A stretch of 55,699 nucleotides of DNA from positions 1-55,699 of the forward strand of contig NZ_ALVY01000216.1 of NCBI RefSeq assembly GCF_000332035.1. The letters are read 5' to 3'. A model generated the notes under the pieces. The model made no database searches. It was not told the origin of the DNA and saw only the letters and a list, made by a program, of their open reading frames with translations. The position numbers and the translations under genes are program-made. Below are positions 35,325 to 44,375 of the stretch, piece after piece. Within the stretch, counting starts at the first letter, position 1; every line of letters starts with the position of its first letter. This DNA is from Gloeocapsa sp. PCC 73106 (GTDB lineage Bacteria > Cyanobacteriota > Cyanobacteriia > Cyanobacteriales > Gloeocapsaceae).

Positions 35325-35827
35325 TTGAGGTAGTTGAGGATCTCTGGTTTAAAACTAGCCAGAATCTCTTTACCTCGGGTTTTTAGAGTCGCAGAACTAT
35401 CAATAGCCACCAGGTATTTACCCTCTTTGAGGCGATTAAGGTAAACTAAATCGTCTCCACTTCCACTACCGGTGCTTAACCCCACACCTCCACCCACAAA
35501 AATACTCCCCATAGCGCCGGCGATCGCACCAAACAACCCCCCAATCAGGTGGTTACCGAGAGATCCAGCCCAAGGGAATAAATCAAACTGAGTGATACTA
35601 TTAAAAGTGTAACCCGCAGCAAAACCGAAAGGAATCAGCCAATAAGACATCTGTAGAGCCCTGGCTTTTCCCAATTCGGTAGGGTTGACTAGACCAAATT
35701 CAGATGGTGTTTGATAGCCCTGACCAATAATTTGAATTTGAGACTGGGGTAGTCCCGCTTTTTCCAGAGCGGTGTAGGCGGCTTCAGCTTCAATACGGTT
35801 GGCAAAAACGGCGATTAAATAATTCAT
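35321..35827 (-). CDS. Glycine-rich membrane protein with stress-type N-terminus
   Basis: The 168-residue protein begins YLIAVFANRIEAEAAYTALEKAG, a pattern like general stress protein 17M domains. A hydrophobic Gly-rich region follows (GGLFGAIAGAMGSIFVGGGVG) that may span the membrane twice. The last third is soluble. It overlaps the hlyD-like stop by four bases (TTAG). Function is unknown. Confidence 0.65.
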   Translation of the reverse strand: MNYLIAVFANRIEAEAAYTALEKAGLPQSQIQIIGQGYQTPSEFGLVNPTELGKARALQMSYWLIPFGFAAGYTFNSITQFDLFPWAGSLGNHLIGGLFGAIAGAMGSIFVGGGVGLSTGSGSGDDLVYLNRLKEGKYLVAIDSSATLKTRGKEILASFKPEILNYLN

Positions 35828-35926
35828 ATTTAGATTTTTTTTTCTAAGAATAGACTACTACAAAAAGGACCCAGGTTTAAACTATTAACTGTACGATGAG
35901 AAAAGAATTACTACAGGGAGAAAACT

Positions 35927-37507
35927 ATGGCAAAAATTCTAGTATCTGATCCTATAGATCAAGCAGGAATTGATATTTTGGCCCAGGTGGCCCAAGTCGA
36001 CATCAATACTGGGTTGTCAGCAGCAGAAATACTGAAAATAATCCCTGAATACGATGCTCTGATGGTGCGATCAGGAACCAAAGTAACCAAAGAAATCATT
36101 GAAGCAGGTACCAATCTCAAAATTATCGGACGAGCAGGAGTAGGTGTAGATAACATCGACGTCCCCACTTCAACTCGTCAAGGAATCGTGGTAGTCAACT
36201 CCCCCGAGGGGAATACAATCGCCGCGGCTGAGCACGCCCTAGCGATGATGTTATCTCTATCTCGCTGTATTCCTGAAGCTAACCAGTCCGTCAAAGCCCA
36301 AAAATGGGAACGGGGTAAATTTATCGGCTCAGAAGTCTACAAGAAGACTCTAGGAGTCGTGGGGTTGGGCAAAATTGGGTCTCACGTTGTCACAGCAGCC
36401 AAAGCTATGGGAATGAAAATCCTCGCTTATGATCCCTTTATCTCTAGAGATCGCGCCGAGCAACTCGGTTGTAGTCTAGTAGACTTAGATTTACTCTTTA
36501 GTGAATCCGATTACATTACTCTCCATGTACCTAAAACCCCAGAAACAACTCATCTGATTAACGCCGAAGCCTTGAAAAAGATGAAACCCACTACCCGCAT
36601 TATTAATTGTTCAAGGGGAGGAATCATCGATGAAGATGCTTTAGCTGAAGCTTTGATTAAAGATCAAATCGCTGGAGCGGCTTTAGACGTGTTTGAAAAT
36701 GAACCTCTGGGAGAGTCTAAACTCAGAGATTTAGGGGCGAAAATCATTTTAACCCCCCATTTAGGCGCTTCTACTACCGAAGCACAGGTAAATGTAGCCA
36801 TTGACGTGGCTGAGCAAATTAGGGATGTGTTGTTAGGACTACCCGCTCGTTCTGCGGTCAATATTCCGGGATTAACACCCCAAGTAATGGAAAAATTACG
36901 TCCCTATCTACAACTAGCCGAAACTCTGGGTAATTTAGTGGGACAGTTAGCAGGAGGCGGAATCGACTGGCTAGACGTCAAATTACAAGGACAACTAGCC
37001 ACAGCTCAAAGTCAACCCATTGTCACCGCTTCGGTAAAAGGTCTACTATCCCAAGCTTTACGAGAAAGAGTTAACTACGTAAATGCGACTATAGAAGCGA
37101 AGGAACGGGGAATCAGAGTTACTGATACTAGAGACGAATCGATAGAAGATTACTCAGGTTCATTACATTTAAAAGCTAGGGGAGCTACAGGAGAACATTC
37201 GGTAACAGGAGCTCTACTCAGTAATGGGGAAATTCGCATTACCGATGTCAACGATTTTCCCGTTAACGTACCGCCGAGTAATTATATGTTATTTACTCTC
37301 CATCGCGATATGCCTGGTATCATAGGTAGGATAGGCTCATTACTAGGCAGTTTTAACGTTAACATTGCCAGCATGCAAGTGGGACGCAAAATTGTTCGAG
37401 GTGATGCGGTTATGGTACTAAGTCTTGATGATCCTTTACCCGAGGGACTGCTGTCAGAAATTACTAAGGTCCCAGGTATTAGTGATGCTTACACGGTTAA
37501 GCTTTAG
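35927..37507 (+). CDS. serA: D-3-phosphoglycerate dehydrogenase
   Basis: The 526-residue enzyme catalyses the first step of serine synthesis. It has the NAD motif GVVGLGKIGSHV, catalytic residues in NCSRGGIIDEDAL and LTPHLGAST, an intervening domain, and a C-terminal ACT domain (FTLHRDMPGIIGRIGSLLG) that often binds serine. It lies 18 bases before prmA, as in other cyanobacteria. Confidence 0.96.
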   Translation: MAKILVSDPIDQAGIDILAQVAQVDINTGLSAAEILKIIPEYDALMVRSGTKVTKEIIEAGTNLKIIGRAGVGVDNIDVPTSTRQGIVVVNSPEGNTIAAAEHALAMMLSLSRCIPEANQSVKAQKWERGKFIGSEVYKKTLGVVGLGKIGSHVVTAAKAMGMKILAYDPFISRDRAEQLGCSLVDLDLLFSESDYITLHVPKTPETTHLINAEALKKMKPTTRIINCSRGGIIDEDALAEALIKDQIAGAALDVFENEPLGESKLRDLGAKIILTPHLGASTTEAQVNVAIDVAEQIRDVLLGLPARSAVNIPGLTPQVMEKLRPYLQLAETLGNLVGQLAGGGIDWLDVKLQGQLATAQSQPIVTASVKGLLSQALRERVNYVNATIEAKERGIRVTDTRDESIEDYSGSLHLKARGATGEHSVTGALLSNGEIRITDVNDFPVNVPPSNYMLFTLHRDMPGIIGRIGSLLGSFNVNIASMQVGRKIVRGDAVMVLSLDDPLPEGLLSEITKVPGISDAYTVKL

Positions 37508-37525
37508 GTAAAAAATGGGGAGAAT

Positions 37526-38416
37526 ATGAATATAAGCTGGTGGGAAATAAAAATTCTTTGTGACCCGAAACTGGAAGATACCGTGTTTTGGCGTTTACAA
37601 GAATGTGGCTTTAGTGGTACTGCTACCGAAGTAAAAGACGAATTTTTACTTATTTGTGCTTATCTTCCTCAATCTCAGATTACTCCCCTAGATTTAGCGG
37701 CGATCGCTCAATGGTTAAAAGAGGATGCTCTTAGATTGGGTTTAGCCACACCAGTCACAGCTTGGGAGTTGATTCCAGAACGAGATTGGCAAGATGCTTG
37801 GAAAAAACACTGGCAACCTCAACCTGTAGGCGATCGCCTATTAATTTATCCCGCTTGGTTAGAACCCCCAACTGAATCTGAAAGAAAGATTTTGCGTCTA
37901 AATCCAGGAATAGCTTTTGGTACGGGAGAACACCCCACCACTCAATTATGTCTAGCTTCTCTGGAAATGCATTTTTATGACACTCCTTCACAAGAACAAA
38001 TCATTGCTGATATAGGATGTGGTTCCGGTATTCTCTCTATAGCGGCACTTTTATTGGGTGCTACTAAAGTTTACGCAGTAGATACAGATCCCTTGGCTGT
38101 TAATAGTGCGATTCATAATCGAGAACTCAATCGGATTTCGCCTGCACAAATGCTCATTACCCAGGGGAGCGTTCCTGAATTAGCTGAAAAAATGACTTCT
38201 CCAGTGGATGGAATTGTCTGCAACATCCTAGCAGAGGTAATCATTGAGTTGATTCCTCAAATAACCCAATTGGCTAAACCTACCACCTGGGCTGTATTCA
38301 GCGGTTTGATTTTAGACCAAATTCAGCCCGTTGTCGATGTATTAGAAGAGTACAATTGGTCTTTGACGACTATTTGGAAACGTGAGCAATGGTGCTGTTT
38401 AAATTTGCGCCGTTAA
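37526..38416 (+). CDS. prmA: Ribosomal protein L11 methyltransferase
   Basis: The 296-residue SAM enzyme methylates ribosomal protein L11. Motif I is IADIGCGSGILSIAALLLGA, and CNILAEVIIELIP follows as motif IV. The N-terminal ferredoxin-like domain starts with WWEIKILCDPKLEDTVFW. The 18-base gap to serA indicates an operon. Confidence 0.93.
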   Translation: MNISWWEIKILCDPKLEDTVFWRLQECGFSGTATEVKDEFLLICAYLPQSQITPLDLAAIAQWLKEDALRLGLATPVTAWELIPERDWQDAWKKHWQPQPVGDRLLIYPAWLEPPTESERKILRLNPGIAFGTGEHPTTQLCLASLEMHFYDTPSQEQIIADIGCGSGILSIAALLLGATKVYAVDTDPLAVNSAIHNRELNRISPAQMLITQGSVPELAEKMTSPVDGIVCNILAEVIIELIPQITQLAKPTTWAVFSGLILDQIQPVVDVLEEYNWSLTTIWKREQWCCLNLRR

Positions 38417-38460
38417 AAGGTTATAATTATGGCAAATTGATAGTTATGAGGAGATAAGTC

Positions 38461-38811
38461 ATGCCAGCTGAATCTGCGGTTGGATCACTCGAAACAAAAG
38501 GTTTCCCCGGCATACTTGCTGCAGCTGATGCTATGGTCAAAGCAGGAAGAGTGACATTGGTAGGTTATATTCGTGTGGGGAGCGCGCGCTTCACGGTAAA
38601 TATTCGCGGAGATGTCTCTGAAGTGAAGGCCGCTATGAACGCAGGAATTGAAGCAGTTAGTAAAACCGAAGGCGCTGCTTTAGAATCATGGGTAATTATC
38701 GCACGTCCTCATGAAAATGTCGTTGCTGTCCTTCCCATCGACTATAGTGAAAGTGTACAAATTTTCCGCGATGCTGTAGAAGGAGGACTTCTCCCTAGAG
38801 TGTCTCGCTAG
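38461..38811 (+). CDS. ccmK4: Carboxysome shell protein, CcmK4-like (BMC domain)
   Basis: The 116-residue BMC-domain protein forms hexamers in the carboxysome shell. It has the family pattern GSLETKGFPGILAAADAMVKAG and RPHENVVAVLPID. The start MPAESAVGSLET and Arg in GYIRVGSARFTV agree with CcmK4, not CcmK1 or CcmK2. CcmK3, which usually precedes CcmK4, is absent here, as are ccmL, M, N and O. It is thus a satellite locus. Confidence 0.88.
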   Translation: MPAESAVGSLETKGFPGILAAADAMVKAGRVTLVGYIRVGSARFTVNIRGDVSEVKAAMNAGIEAVSKTEGAALESWVIIARPHENVVAVLPIDYSESVQIFRDAVEGGLLPRVSR

Positions 38812-38856
38812 ACCAATTATCTTAACGGCTGGTTCCTCTTGACAATTCCTCAGCAA

Positions 38857-38907
38857 TGCGCACATCGCCCCCGAGCTTTGGTTCGGACAAGGCGATCGCA
38901 CTTTTTT
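38857..38907 (+). terminator. Terminator of ccmK4 with HIP1 in its stem
   Basis: The stem pairs ATCGCC (38864-38869) with GGCGAT (38891-38896), extended by TGCG (38857-38860) with CGCA (38897-38900) across a 3-base bulge. An inner hairpin CCGA/TCGG fits inside. Six T (38902-38907) follow and overlap the nifS-like stop codon. The HIP1 octamer forms part of the right arm. Confidence 0.78.
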
Positions 38908-40063
38908 AGACTAAACTACGCAGAGACTGAATCGCGTCAATCACATATTGAGCGGTTTCTTCTATTTCTGGGAAAGTATTAAACCGTCCTAAACCAAATC
39001 GCAAAGAAGCATAAGCTAAAGCATCAGAATGTCCTAAGGCTTTGAGCACGTGGGAAGGAGCGGTTGACTCAGAAGAACAAGCAGATCCAGAAGACAAAGC
39101 TATTCTCGACTGTAATCCTAATAATAAGGCAGCACCATCTACTCCCTCGACGCTGACATTTAAGTTGCCGGGCAATCTTTGAGTAGGATGACCATTCAGG
39201 CGAATACCGTCTAATTTACCGATTTTTTCCCATAAATAAGCTCTCATTTCTTTTAAACGCTCTGTATCTTTTGTTTGCTCTGCTAAGCCTAATTCTACTG
39301 CTTTAGCAAAGCCCACAATCTGCGGGGTACACAAGGTGCCAGATCGCAGTCCCTTTTCTTGTCCTCCCCCTTGGATTTGAGGCGCTAGATTCACTCTCGG
39401 GTTACGACGACGTACATAGAGAGCACCAATTCCCTTGGGACCATAGATTTTATGAGCAGTCAAAGACATCAGATCAATCTGCATCGCTTCTACGTCCAGA
39501 GGAATTTTGGCGATCGCTTGGGCCGCATCGGTATGAAACAACACCTCATATTCTCTACAAATACTACCAATAGCAGCTAAAGGCATTAAAACGCCGATTT
39601 CGTTATTAGCCGCCATCACCGACACCAAAATCGTCTCGGGTTTAATCGCTTTTTCTAACGCTGTCAAATCAATCAACCCATCGGCTTGTACGGGTAAAAA
39701 GGTCACCTCAAACCCCAAACCTTCCAAATAGCGACAGGGGTCTAAGATCGCACTATGTTCTGTCTGTACCGTAATTAGATGACGCCCCTTGCTGAAATAG
39801 GCTTCAGCTATACCCTTGATCGCCAGATTATTCGCCTCTGTCGCGCCACTAGTAAAGATAATTTCTGCCGGAGTTGCATTAATAGCTTCAGCGATTTGAG
39901 TTCTAGCTTCTTTTACCGCCGCAGCTGCCGCCCATCCGTAAGCATGATTAATACTAGAAGGATTGCCAAAATCTTCAGTAAAGTAAGGCAACATCGCTGT
40001 CAGCACCCGTTGATCCATAGGAGTAGTAGCGTGAGAGTCGAGATAAATCGGGCGAAAAGACAT
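38906..40063 (-). CDS. Cysteine desulfurase (NifS/IscS class V aminotransferase)
   Basis: The 385-residue PLP enzyme has the PLP Lys in TAHKIYGPKG and the active Cys in SGSACSSESTAPSHV. It removes sulfur from cysteine for iron-sulfur clusters and thiolated cofactors. The group I arrangement with a long Cys loop fits IscS/NifS. No iscU or nif gene neighbours it. It may carry on downstream from a DUF1815 gene about 70 bases upstream. Confidence 0.93.
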   Translation of the reverse strand: MSFRPIYLDSHATTPMDQRVLTAMLPYFTEDFGNPSSINHAYGWAAAAAVKEARTQIAEAINATPAEIIFTSGATEANNLAIKGIAEAYFSKGRHLITVQTEHSAILDPCRYLEGLGFEVTFLPVQADGLIDLTALEKAIKPETILVSVMAANNEIGVLMPLAAIGSICREYEVLFHTDAAQAIAKIPLDVEAMQIDLMSLTAHKIYGPKGIGALYVRRRNPRVNLAPQIQGGGQEKGLRSGTLCTPQIVGFAKAVELGLAEQTKDTERLKEMRAYLWEKIGKLDGIRLNGHPTQRLPGNLNVSVEGVDGAALLLGLQSRIALSSGSACSSESTAPSHVLKALGHSDALAYASLRFGLGRFNTFPEIEETAQYVIDAIQSLRSLV

Positions 40064-40132
40064 ATTTTATCTCCCAAACAATCAAAAAGCCTGGGCCTTT
40101 CGACACAGACTCTCCTTACTAATATAACTCTG

Positions 40133-40498
40133 TTAACTATGAATTGACTCTATAGGCGGAATTTTGCTTTGACTTTTATTATCATTGGGTATAGAAGGAT
40201 TATATTTAATCAGATCGGCTAAACCCCGGAGTTGACTGATCGCCTCAGCTCCTTCTAACTTCATCAATTCTCGATCATCTCGCATCTCTGTCCAGGTAAT
40301 ACCGTAGTCAGAAACTAAAAAACGAATCAGGTGACCATCTTCTAAACTCACCATAAAAGATGCGCTGTTCATCTGATTTCCACAAGTGTAACAAGAAGCT
40401 AAATAGCCTCTCTTCTCTAGAACGATCGCCAAAGCTTGAAGATTCATGACCAAGTCTTTGACGAACTCTCTGTGTTGCTGTGCTAGACGTTGAAACAT
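40133..40498 (-). CDS. DUF1815 family cyanobacterial protein
   Basis: With ATG 40498 the protein has 121 residues, the family length; earlier in-frame codons add nine residues not typical of the family. The conserved part includes HREFVKDLVMNLQALAIVLE and ASCYTCGNQMNSASFMVSL. The family is restricted to cyanobacteria and has no known function. The CxxC pair could bind metal. Confidence 0.85.
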   Translation of the reverse strand: MFQRLAQQHREFVKDLVMNLQALAIVLEKRGYLASCYTCGNQMNSASFMVSLEDGHLIRFLVSDYGITWTEMRDDRELMKLEGAEAISQLRGLADLIKYNPSIPNDNKSQSKIPPIESIHS

Positions 40499-40658
40499 TT
40501 TGTACCTCTTGACAACACACCACATTTTTACATATATAATATATATATTAATAGTTTTTAAATGTCTTTGGTGGACAGTTCCCTCAAATTGTCTAAATTA
40601 ACAGTTTCTGCTTAGGGTAAACTGCTAACCTAGAGTTGGTGGTAAACAGGAGTTCCCT

Positions 40659-40958
40659 ATGCTCGATCAACAATCATTTTCCAACTGCACGTGTCATAAC
40701 CTAGAAAAAGTAGCTCTACAAAGATTACGTTCTTTAGCTCTTTGTATTCCCCCAGATTGTGAGATTTTTCGTGAACCTTGGGGTTGTTCTACCGTTCTCT
40801 GTCTCAATTTCCAAGCTTGTCCCTCAAAATTAAAGGAAACTCAAAATCAAGCCCATCTGATAGTAATAGCCGCTAGATATTTAGGTTTAGCTAACTCGGT
40901 GACTTTTAGAATCGGTAACCAAGTTATGGGTTGGACGGATAAGTTAAACTATTGTTGA
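40659..40958 (+). CDS. Cys-rich small protein of unknown function
   Basis: The 99-residue protein has seven Cys (NCTCH, LCIPPDC, WGCSTVLC, QAC and a final C). A GGAG lies 8 bases before the ATG. I do not recognise a domain. The next small gene follows after 27 bases, so the two may be co-transcribed. Confidence 0.6.
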   Translation: MLDQQSFSNCTCHNLEKVALQRLRSLALCIPPDCEIFREPWGCSTVLCLNFQACPSKLKETQNQAHLIVIAARYLGLANSVTFRIGNQVMGWTDKLNYC

Positions 40959-40985
40959 ACCCAATCACTTTTTCCTTTAAAACCT

Positions 40986-41237
40986 ATGAGTACCGGCGCA
41001 TCGGGTAGAGACAAAGATAGTTTTTTTTACCCTATGGGTAACTATCAAGGCAAAATGACGCCAGAAAACCTGGTTTTTAACGCCAATCTCCAGGAATTTG
41101 CCCAAAAGGTAGCTTTTATCTGCGGCTTAGAAGCTAATGGTAAGATTACTCCTGTGGAAGCCTATAACAAAATTAGAGACCTTTGGGACCAGCTGAAACA
41201 ATCTAAAGAAAATTTGTTGGGACAAGATACGGACTAG
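40986..41237 (+). CDS. DUF7219-type small cyanobacterial protein
   Basis: The 83-residue soluble protein has FFYPMGNYQGKMTPENLVFNANLQEF, where TPENLVFNANLQEF is highly conserved in cyanobacterial relatives that are sometimes wrongly labelled as dehydrogenase. The C-terminal half is helical. No function is known. Confidence 0.7.
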   Translation: MSTGASGRDKDSFFYPMGNYQGKMTPENLVFNANLQEFAQKVAFICGLEANGKITPVEAYNKIRDLWDQLKQSKENLLGQDTD

Positions 41238-41254
41238 GATTCTAGCTTAACCCG

Positions 41255-41968
41255 GTGCTTATATATCAATATCCCCCTCTTATTCCCGGTATTTTAATCA
41301 GACGCTATCAAAGATTTTTCGCTGAGATAGAGTTAGCTTCGGGAGAAAAAATTATTGCTCATTGCCCCAATACCGGTAGAATGACTGGAGTTTGTCAACC
41401 GGGTAGTTTAGTACAGGTTTCTCCTCAAAACAATCCGCGACGGAAATTACCCTATACTTGGGAAATGATCCAAGTTAAATCTGAGATTTGGGTAGGAGTT
41501 AACACTAATTTACCCAATTTAGTGATTCGGTTAGCTTTAGAAAAACGAATTTTTACCCAATTAAATCCCCATTATCGAGCAATTCGCTCCGAAGTGCCCT
41601 ATGGCAAAAAAAGTAGAATTGATTTTCTCTTAACTAAAGAAGAAAAAGACCCTCCGGTTTACTTAGAGGTTAAAAACACAACTCTAGCTCAAGCAAATCG
41701 AGCCTTGTTTCCTGACACCGTAACCACCAGAGGACAAAAGCATTTACAGGAGTTAATGACTCTACTCCCCCAAGCTATAGCGGTAATGCTTTATTTTATT
41801 AATCGCAGTGATTGTACTGAGTTTGCTCCAGGAGATGAGTGGGATCCTACCTATGGAAAACTACTACGATCTGCACAAGGTCAAGGTTTGCTCATTCTAC
41901 CCTGTCGTTTTGAGGTCAATCCCGAAGGTATTCATTATTTGGGTACCGCCAATCTCTGTCTTGAGTGA
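41255..41968 (+). CDS. sfsA: SfsA family DNA/RNA-binding nuclease
   Basis: The 237-residue protein starts with GTG at 41255. It has HCPNTGRMTGVC near the N-terminus, an OB-like first half, and DFLLTKEEKDPPVYLEVKNTT with the PD-(D/E)xK-type acidic and Lys residues. SfsA was first described as a regulator of sugar fermentation; its cellular role is uncertain. Confidence 0.9.
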   Translation: MLIYQYPPLIPGILIRRYQRFFAEIELASGEKIIAHCPNTGRMTGVCQPGSLVQVSPQNNPRRKLPYTWEMIQVKSEIWVGVNTNLPNLVIRLALEKRIFTQLNPHYRAIRSEVPYGKKSRIDFLLTKEEKDPPVYLEVKNTTLAQANRALFPDTVTTRGQKHLQELMTLLPQAIAVMLYFINRSDCTEFAPGDEWDPTYGKLLRSAQGQGLLILPCRFEVNPEGIHYLGTANLCLE

Positions 41969-42016
41969 AAATTAGCTAGAATTGTAGTTAGAGGAGCGTG
42001 AGCAGAGGGTTGAATA

Positions 42017-42340
42017 ATGAACAGTAATGATTGGCTGAGACAATTCTTAATGATTGGAGTGGGTACTACTTCCCTTGTGGCAGAAAAACTACGAGAAGTA
42101 ACCGAAGAATGGGTAAAAGAGGGTAAAATTAGACCAGAGCAAGCTAGCGCTTTTGTAGATGATTTAATGAATCAGCTCAAATCAGAACAGGGAAATTTTG
42201 AAAAGCAAATGGAAGTACAAATGCGTAATATGCTCCAAGATTTAGGAGTACCTCGCCAATCAGAAGTAGATGAATTAAGAGGACGCATAGATCGCTTAGA
42301 ACGTCAAGTACGAGATTTAGAAAATAAATTGTGGCGTTGA
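42017..42340 (+). CDS. Phasin-like coiled-coil protein
   Basis: The 107-residue protein has a short hydrophobic N-terminus (WLRQFLMIGVGTTSL) and two long helices; the second ends with DELRGRIDRLERQVRDLENKL, a coiled coil. It resembles small phasin or PhaM-like proteins of polyhydroxyalkanoate granules. No PHA synthase genes lie nearby, so a granule role is not shown. Confidence 0.7.
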   Translation: MNSNDWLRQFLMIGVGTTSLVAEKLREVTEEWVKEGKIRPEQASAFVDDLMNQLKSEQGNFEKQMEVQMRNMLQDLGVPRQSEVDELRGRIDRLERQVRDLENKLWR

Positions 42341-42379
42341 TGGTGGTAAAATGTTTGGGGGTTTTAATCGGCGGAAATT

Positions 42380-42901
42380 ATGAAAGAAATTGCCATCAGT
42401 TTTAGTGTAATTGTTGTCTGTCTAGTCTTATTGTTTGTCTCTAATTTATTTAATAGTAATGACCAAACAGCAGCGATCGCCTCATCTTTAAACTCTAATC
42501 AAAATCAAATCACACAAGAAACACCAGTAACTTTGAATATTAACGATCTGGATATGGACAAAGCAGTAACTACTGAATCCGGTTTAAAGTATATCGATCA
42601 ACAAGTAGGGGGTGGCGCAACTCCAGAAACAGGAAAAACCGTGAAGGTACATTATACTGGATTCTTGGAAAATGGAGAAAAATTCGATAGTTCTCGCGAT
42701 CGCGGCAGTCCCTTTTCCTTTAAAATTGGAGTAGGACAAGTAATCAAAGGCTGGGACGAAGGGGTAGCTACCATGCAAGTAGGTGGACGTCGTCAACTTA
42801 TCATCCCCCCCGAATTAGGTTACGGTAGTCGCGGAGCTGGTGGTGTTATTCCTCCCAATGCTACATTGATCTTTGACGTAGAGTTATTAGAAGTCAATTA
42901 A
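42380..42901 (+). CDS. FKBP-type peptidyl-prolyl isomerase
   Basis: The 173-residue protein has an N-terminal signal or anchor ([19 protein letters not shown]) and an FKBP domain at about 80-173 with [31 protein letters not shown] and [17 protein letters not shown]. It would act in the periplasm or thylakoid lumen on protein folding. Catalytic aromatic residues Tyr and Trp are present. Confidence 0.93.
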   Translation: MKEIAISFSVIVVCLVLLFVSNLFNSNDQTAAIASSLNSNQNQITQETPVTLNINDLDMDKAVTTESGLKYIDQQVGGGATPETGKTVKVHYTGFLENGEKFDSSRDRGSPFSFKIGVGQVIKGWDEGVATMQVGGRRQLIIPPELGYGSRGAGGVIPPNATLIFDVELLEVN

Positions 42902-42918
42902 CAGGAAGTGCGCGAAAG

Positions 42919-42948
42919 TCCCCACCTTCAGCGGTAGCGTGGTGGGGA
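42919..42948. repeat. GC-rich hairpin, possible IS200/IS605-type end remnant
   Basis: A perfect 8-bp stem TCCCCACC / GGTGGGGA (42919-42926, 42941-42948) with loop beginning TTCAG follows GCGAAAG. This resembles right-end hairpins beside tnpB in cyanobacteria. No transposase is left, so the origin is only suggested. Confidence 0.35.
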
Positions 42949-42962
42949 TGGATAGCCCGAGG

Positions 42963-43070
42963 TCAATCAGGTAAAGATTTAACATAATCTCTAATAACTT
43001 CACTCATTGTTAGCTCAGGGTAAATTGTGGGAATAAACTCTTTTTTTGGGAGTCGTTTTATTCTGTGCAT
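42963..43070 (-). CDS. Possible 35-residue protein or gene remnant
   Basis: ATG at 43070 opens a 35-codon frame (start MHRIKRLPKKEF, end VIRDYVKSLPD) ending at 42963. The sequence looks like a genuine protein C-terminus but I recognise no family. It overlaps the first codons of the antiporter gene on the other strand. It could be the relic of a mobile-element accessory gene. Confidence 0.35.
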   Translation of the reverse strand: MHRIKRLPKKEFIPTIYPELTMSEVIRDYVKSLPD

Positions 43071-44318
43071 AACTATATTTTGATTCTGCTGGTCATAGGT
43101 TCACTTCTGTTGTTGGTTACCCTCGGATCTGGTCGGATTTCTCGCTTACCTCTTTCTTATGCGCTCATTTACTTATTAATAGGCATTTTCCTCGGTCCTT
43201 ACGGCATTAATTTGATTCAGATTCGACCACAGGCCTCATTTTTAGAACGTTTAACTGAAATTGTGGTGATTGTTTCCCTATTTAGCTGCGGTTTAAAGAT
43301 GAATCGTCCGCTTAATCTTAGCGCTTGGAATTCAACCATTCGCTTAATTGCTTTTTTAATGCCTATTTCCATTTTTGCTCTTGCTTTAATAAGCCATTGG
43401 CTACTAGGATTAGATTTTGGCTCGGCTTTGTTATTGGGAGCGATTTTGGCTCCTACCGATCCTGTGCTAGCTTCAGACGTACAACTTAAAGACCATGACG
43501 ATGTCGATGAATTGCGCTTTGGTTTGACCTCGGAAGGGGGTTTAAACGATGCTCTAGCCTTTCCTTTTGTTTATTTTGGGTTATATTCGCTCAAAGATAG
43601 CCAATGGCAGAATTGGTTTAAAGAATGGGTCGCCGTTGATTTAATTTGGGCGATTTTTGCGGGTTTGGTCGTTGGGGTTATTGTCGCAAAAGCCGTTGTC
43701 TGGCTCGATAGGCGTCTCCAACAATCAAGTTTTGATTCAATGGACGAACTGATGGAGGATTTTATCGCCCTCAGCATTATTCTTTTGTCGTACTCTTTAA
43801 CTGAATTGGTCAATGGTTATGGATTTTTAGCTGTTTTTATCTCTGGTTTTGTTACGCAACAGAGCTATCGCAATCCAGAAAAGCCTTATGCTCAAGTGAT
43901 CTTTACAGAACGACTAGAAAAGTTATTAGAAGTTGGTACTATTTTACTGCTGGGTTCACTGCTACGCATTGAGCCAATACAATATTATTTCTTAGATGCG
44001 GTGTTGATTGCTGGATTATTGTTTTTTGTAATTCGTCCTTTGGGTGCTTGGATTAGTACTATTGGCGATCGCTTTCCTCTTAGACGCTGGTTGTTTGGTT
44101 GGTTTGGGGTTAGAGGAGTCGGCTCTCTTTACTATTTGTTTTACGCTTTAGGTAAGGGTTTAAAAGATGACTTGGGTGAGCAAATCGCTTGGATAACTTT
44201 TATAACAATTTGCCTTTCAATTATACTCCATGGCATCAGTTCTACTCCGATTATGAGGAGGTATGAACGACTAAGCGAAGCCAGAAAGAGAAAAACAAGC
44301 CCAAACTACCTTTTATAA
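43065..44318 (+). CDS. Cation/proton antiporter, CPA1/NhaP-like
   Basis: The 417-residue membrane protein starts with GTG and has 12-13 helices. The ion-site helix contains LLGAILAPTDPVLASDV and another has EGGLNDALAFPFVY, the TDP and ND signatures of CPA-type exchangers. It exchanges Na or K for protons. It has no cytoplasmic nucleotide-binding tail. The GTG start overlaps a possible small minus-strand frame. Confidence 0.88.
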   Translation: MHNYILILLVIGSLLLLVTLGSGRISRLPLSYALIYLLIGIFLGPYGINLIQIRPQASFLERLTEIVVIVSLFSCGLKMNRPLNLSAWNSTIRLIAFLMPISIFALALISHWLLGLDFGSALLLGAILAPTDPVLASDVQLKDHDDVDELRFGLTSEGGLNDALAFPFVYFGLYSLKDSQWQNWFKEWVAVDLIWAIFAGLVVGVIVAKAVVWLDRRLQQSSFDSMDELMEDFIALSIILLSYSLTELVNGYGFLAVFISGFVTQQSYRNPEKPYAQVIFTERLEKLLEVGTILLLGSLLRIEPIQYYFLDAVLIAGLLFFVIRPLGAWISTIGDRFPLRRWLFGWFGVRGVGSLYYLFYALGKGLKDDLGEQIAWITFITICLSIILHGISSTPIMRRYERLSEARKRKTSPNYLL

Positions 44319-44375
44319 ATTCTAGTTAGGTTGTATATTTGGGCTGTAAAAAGCTTCTGTTCTAACAACAATCCC

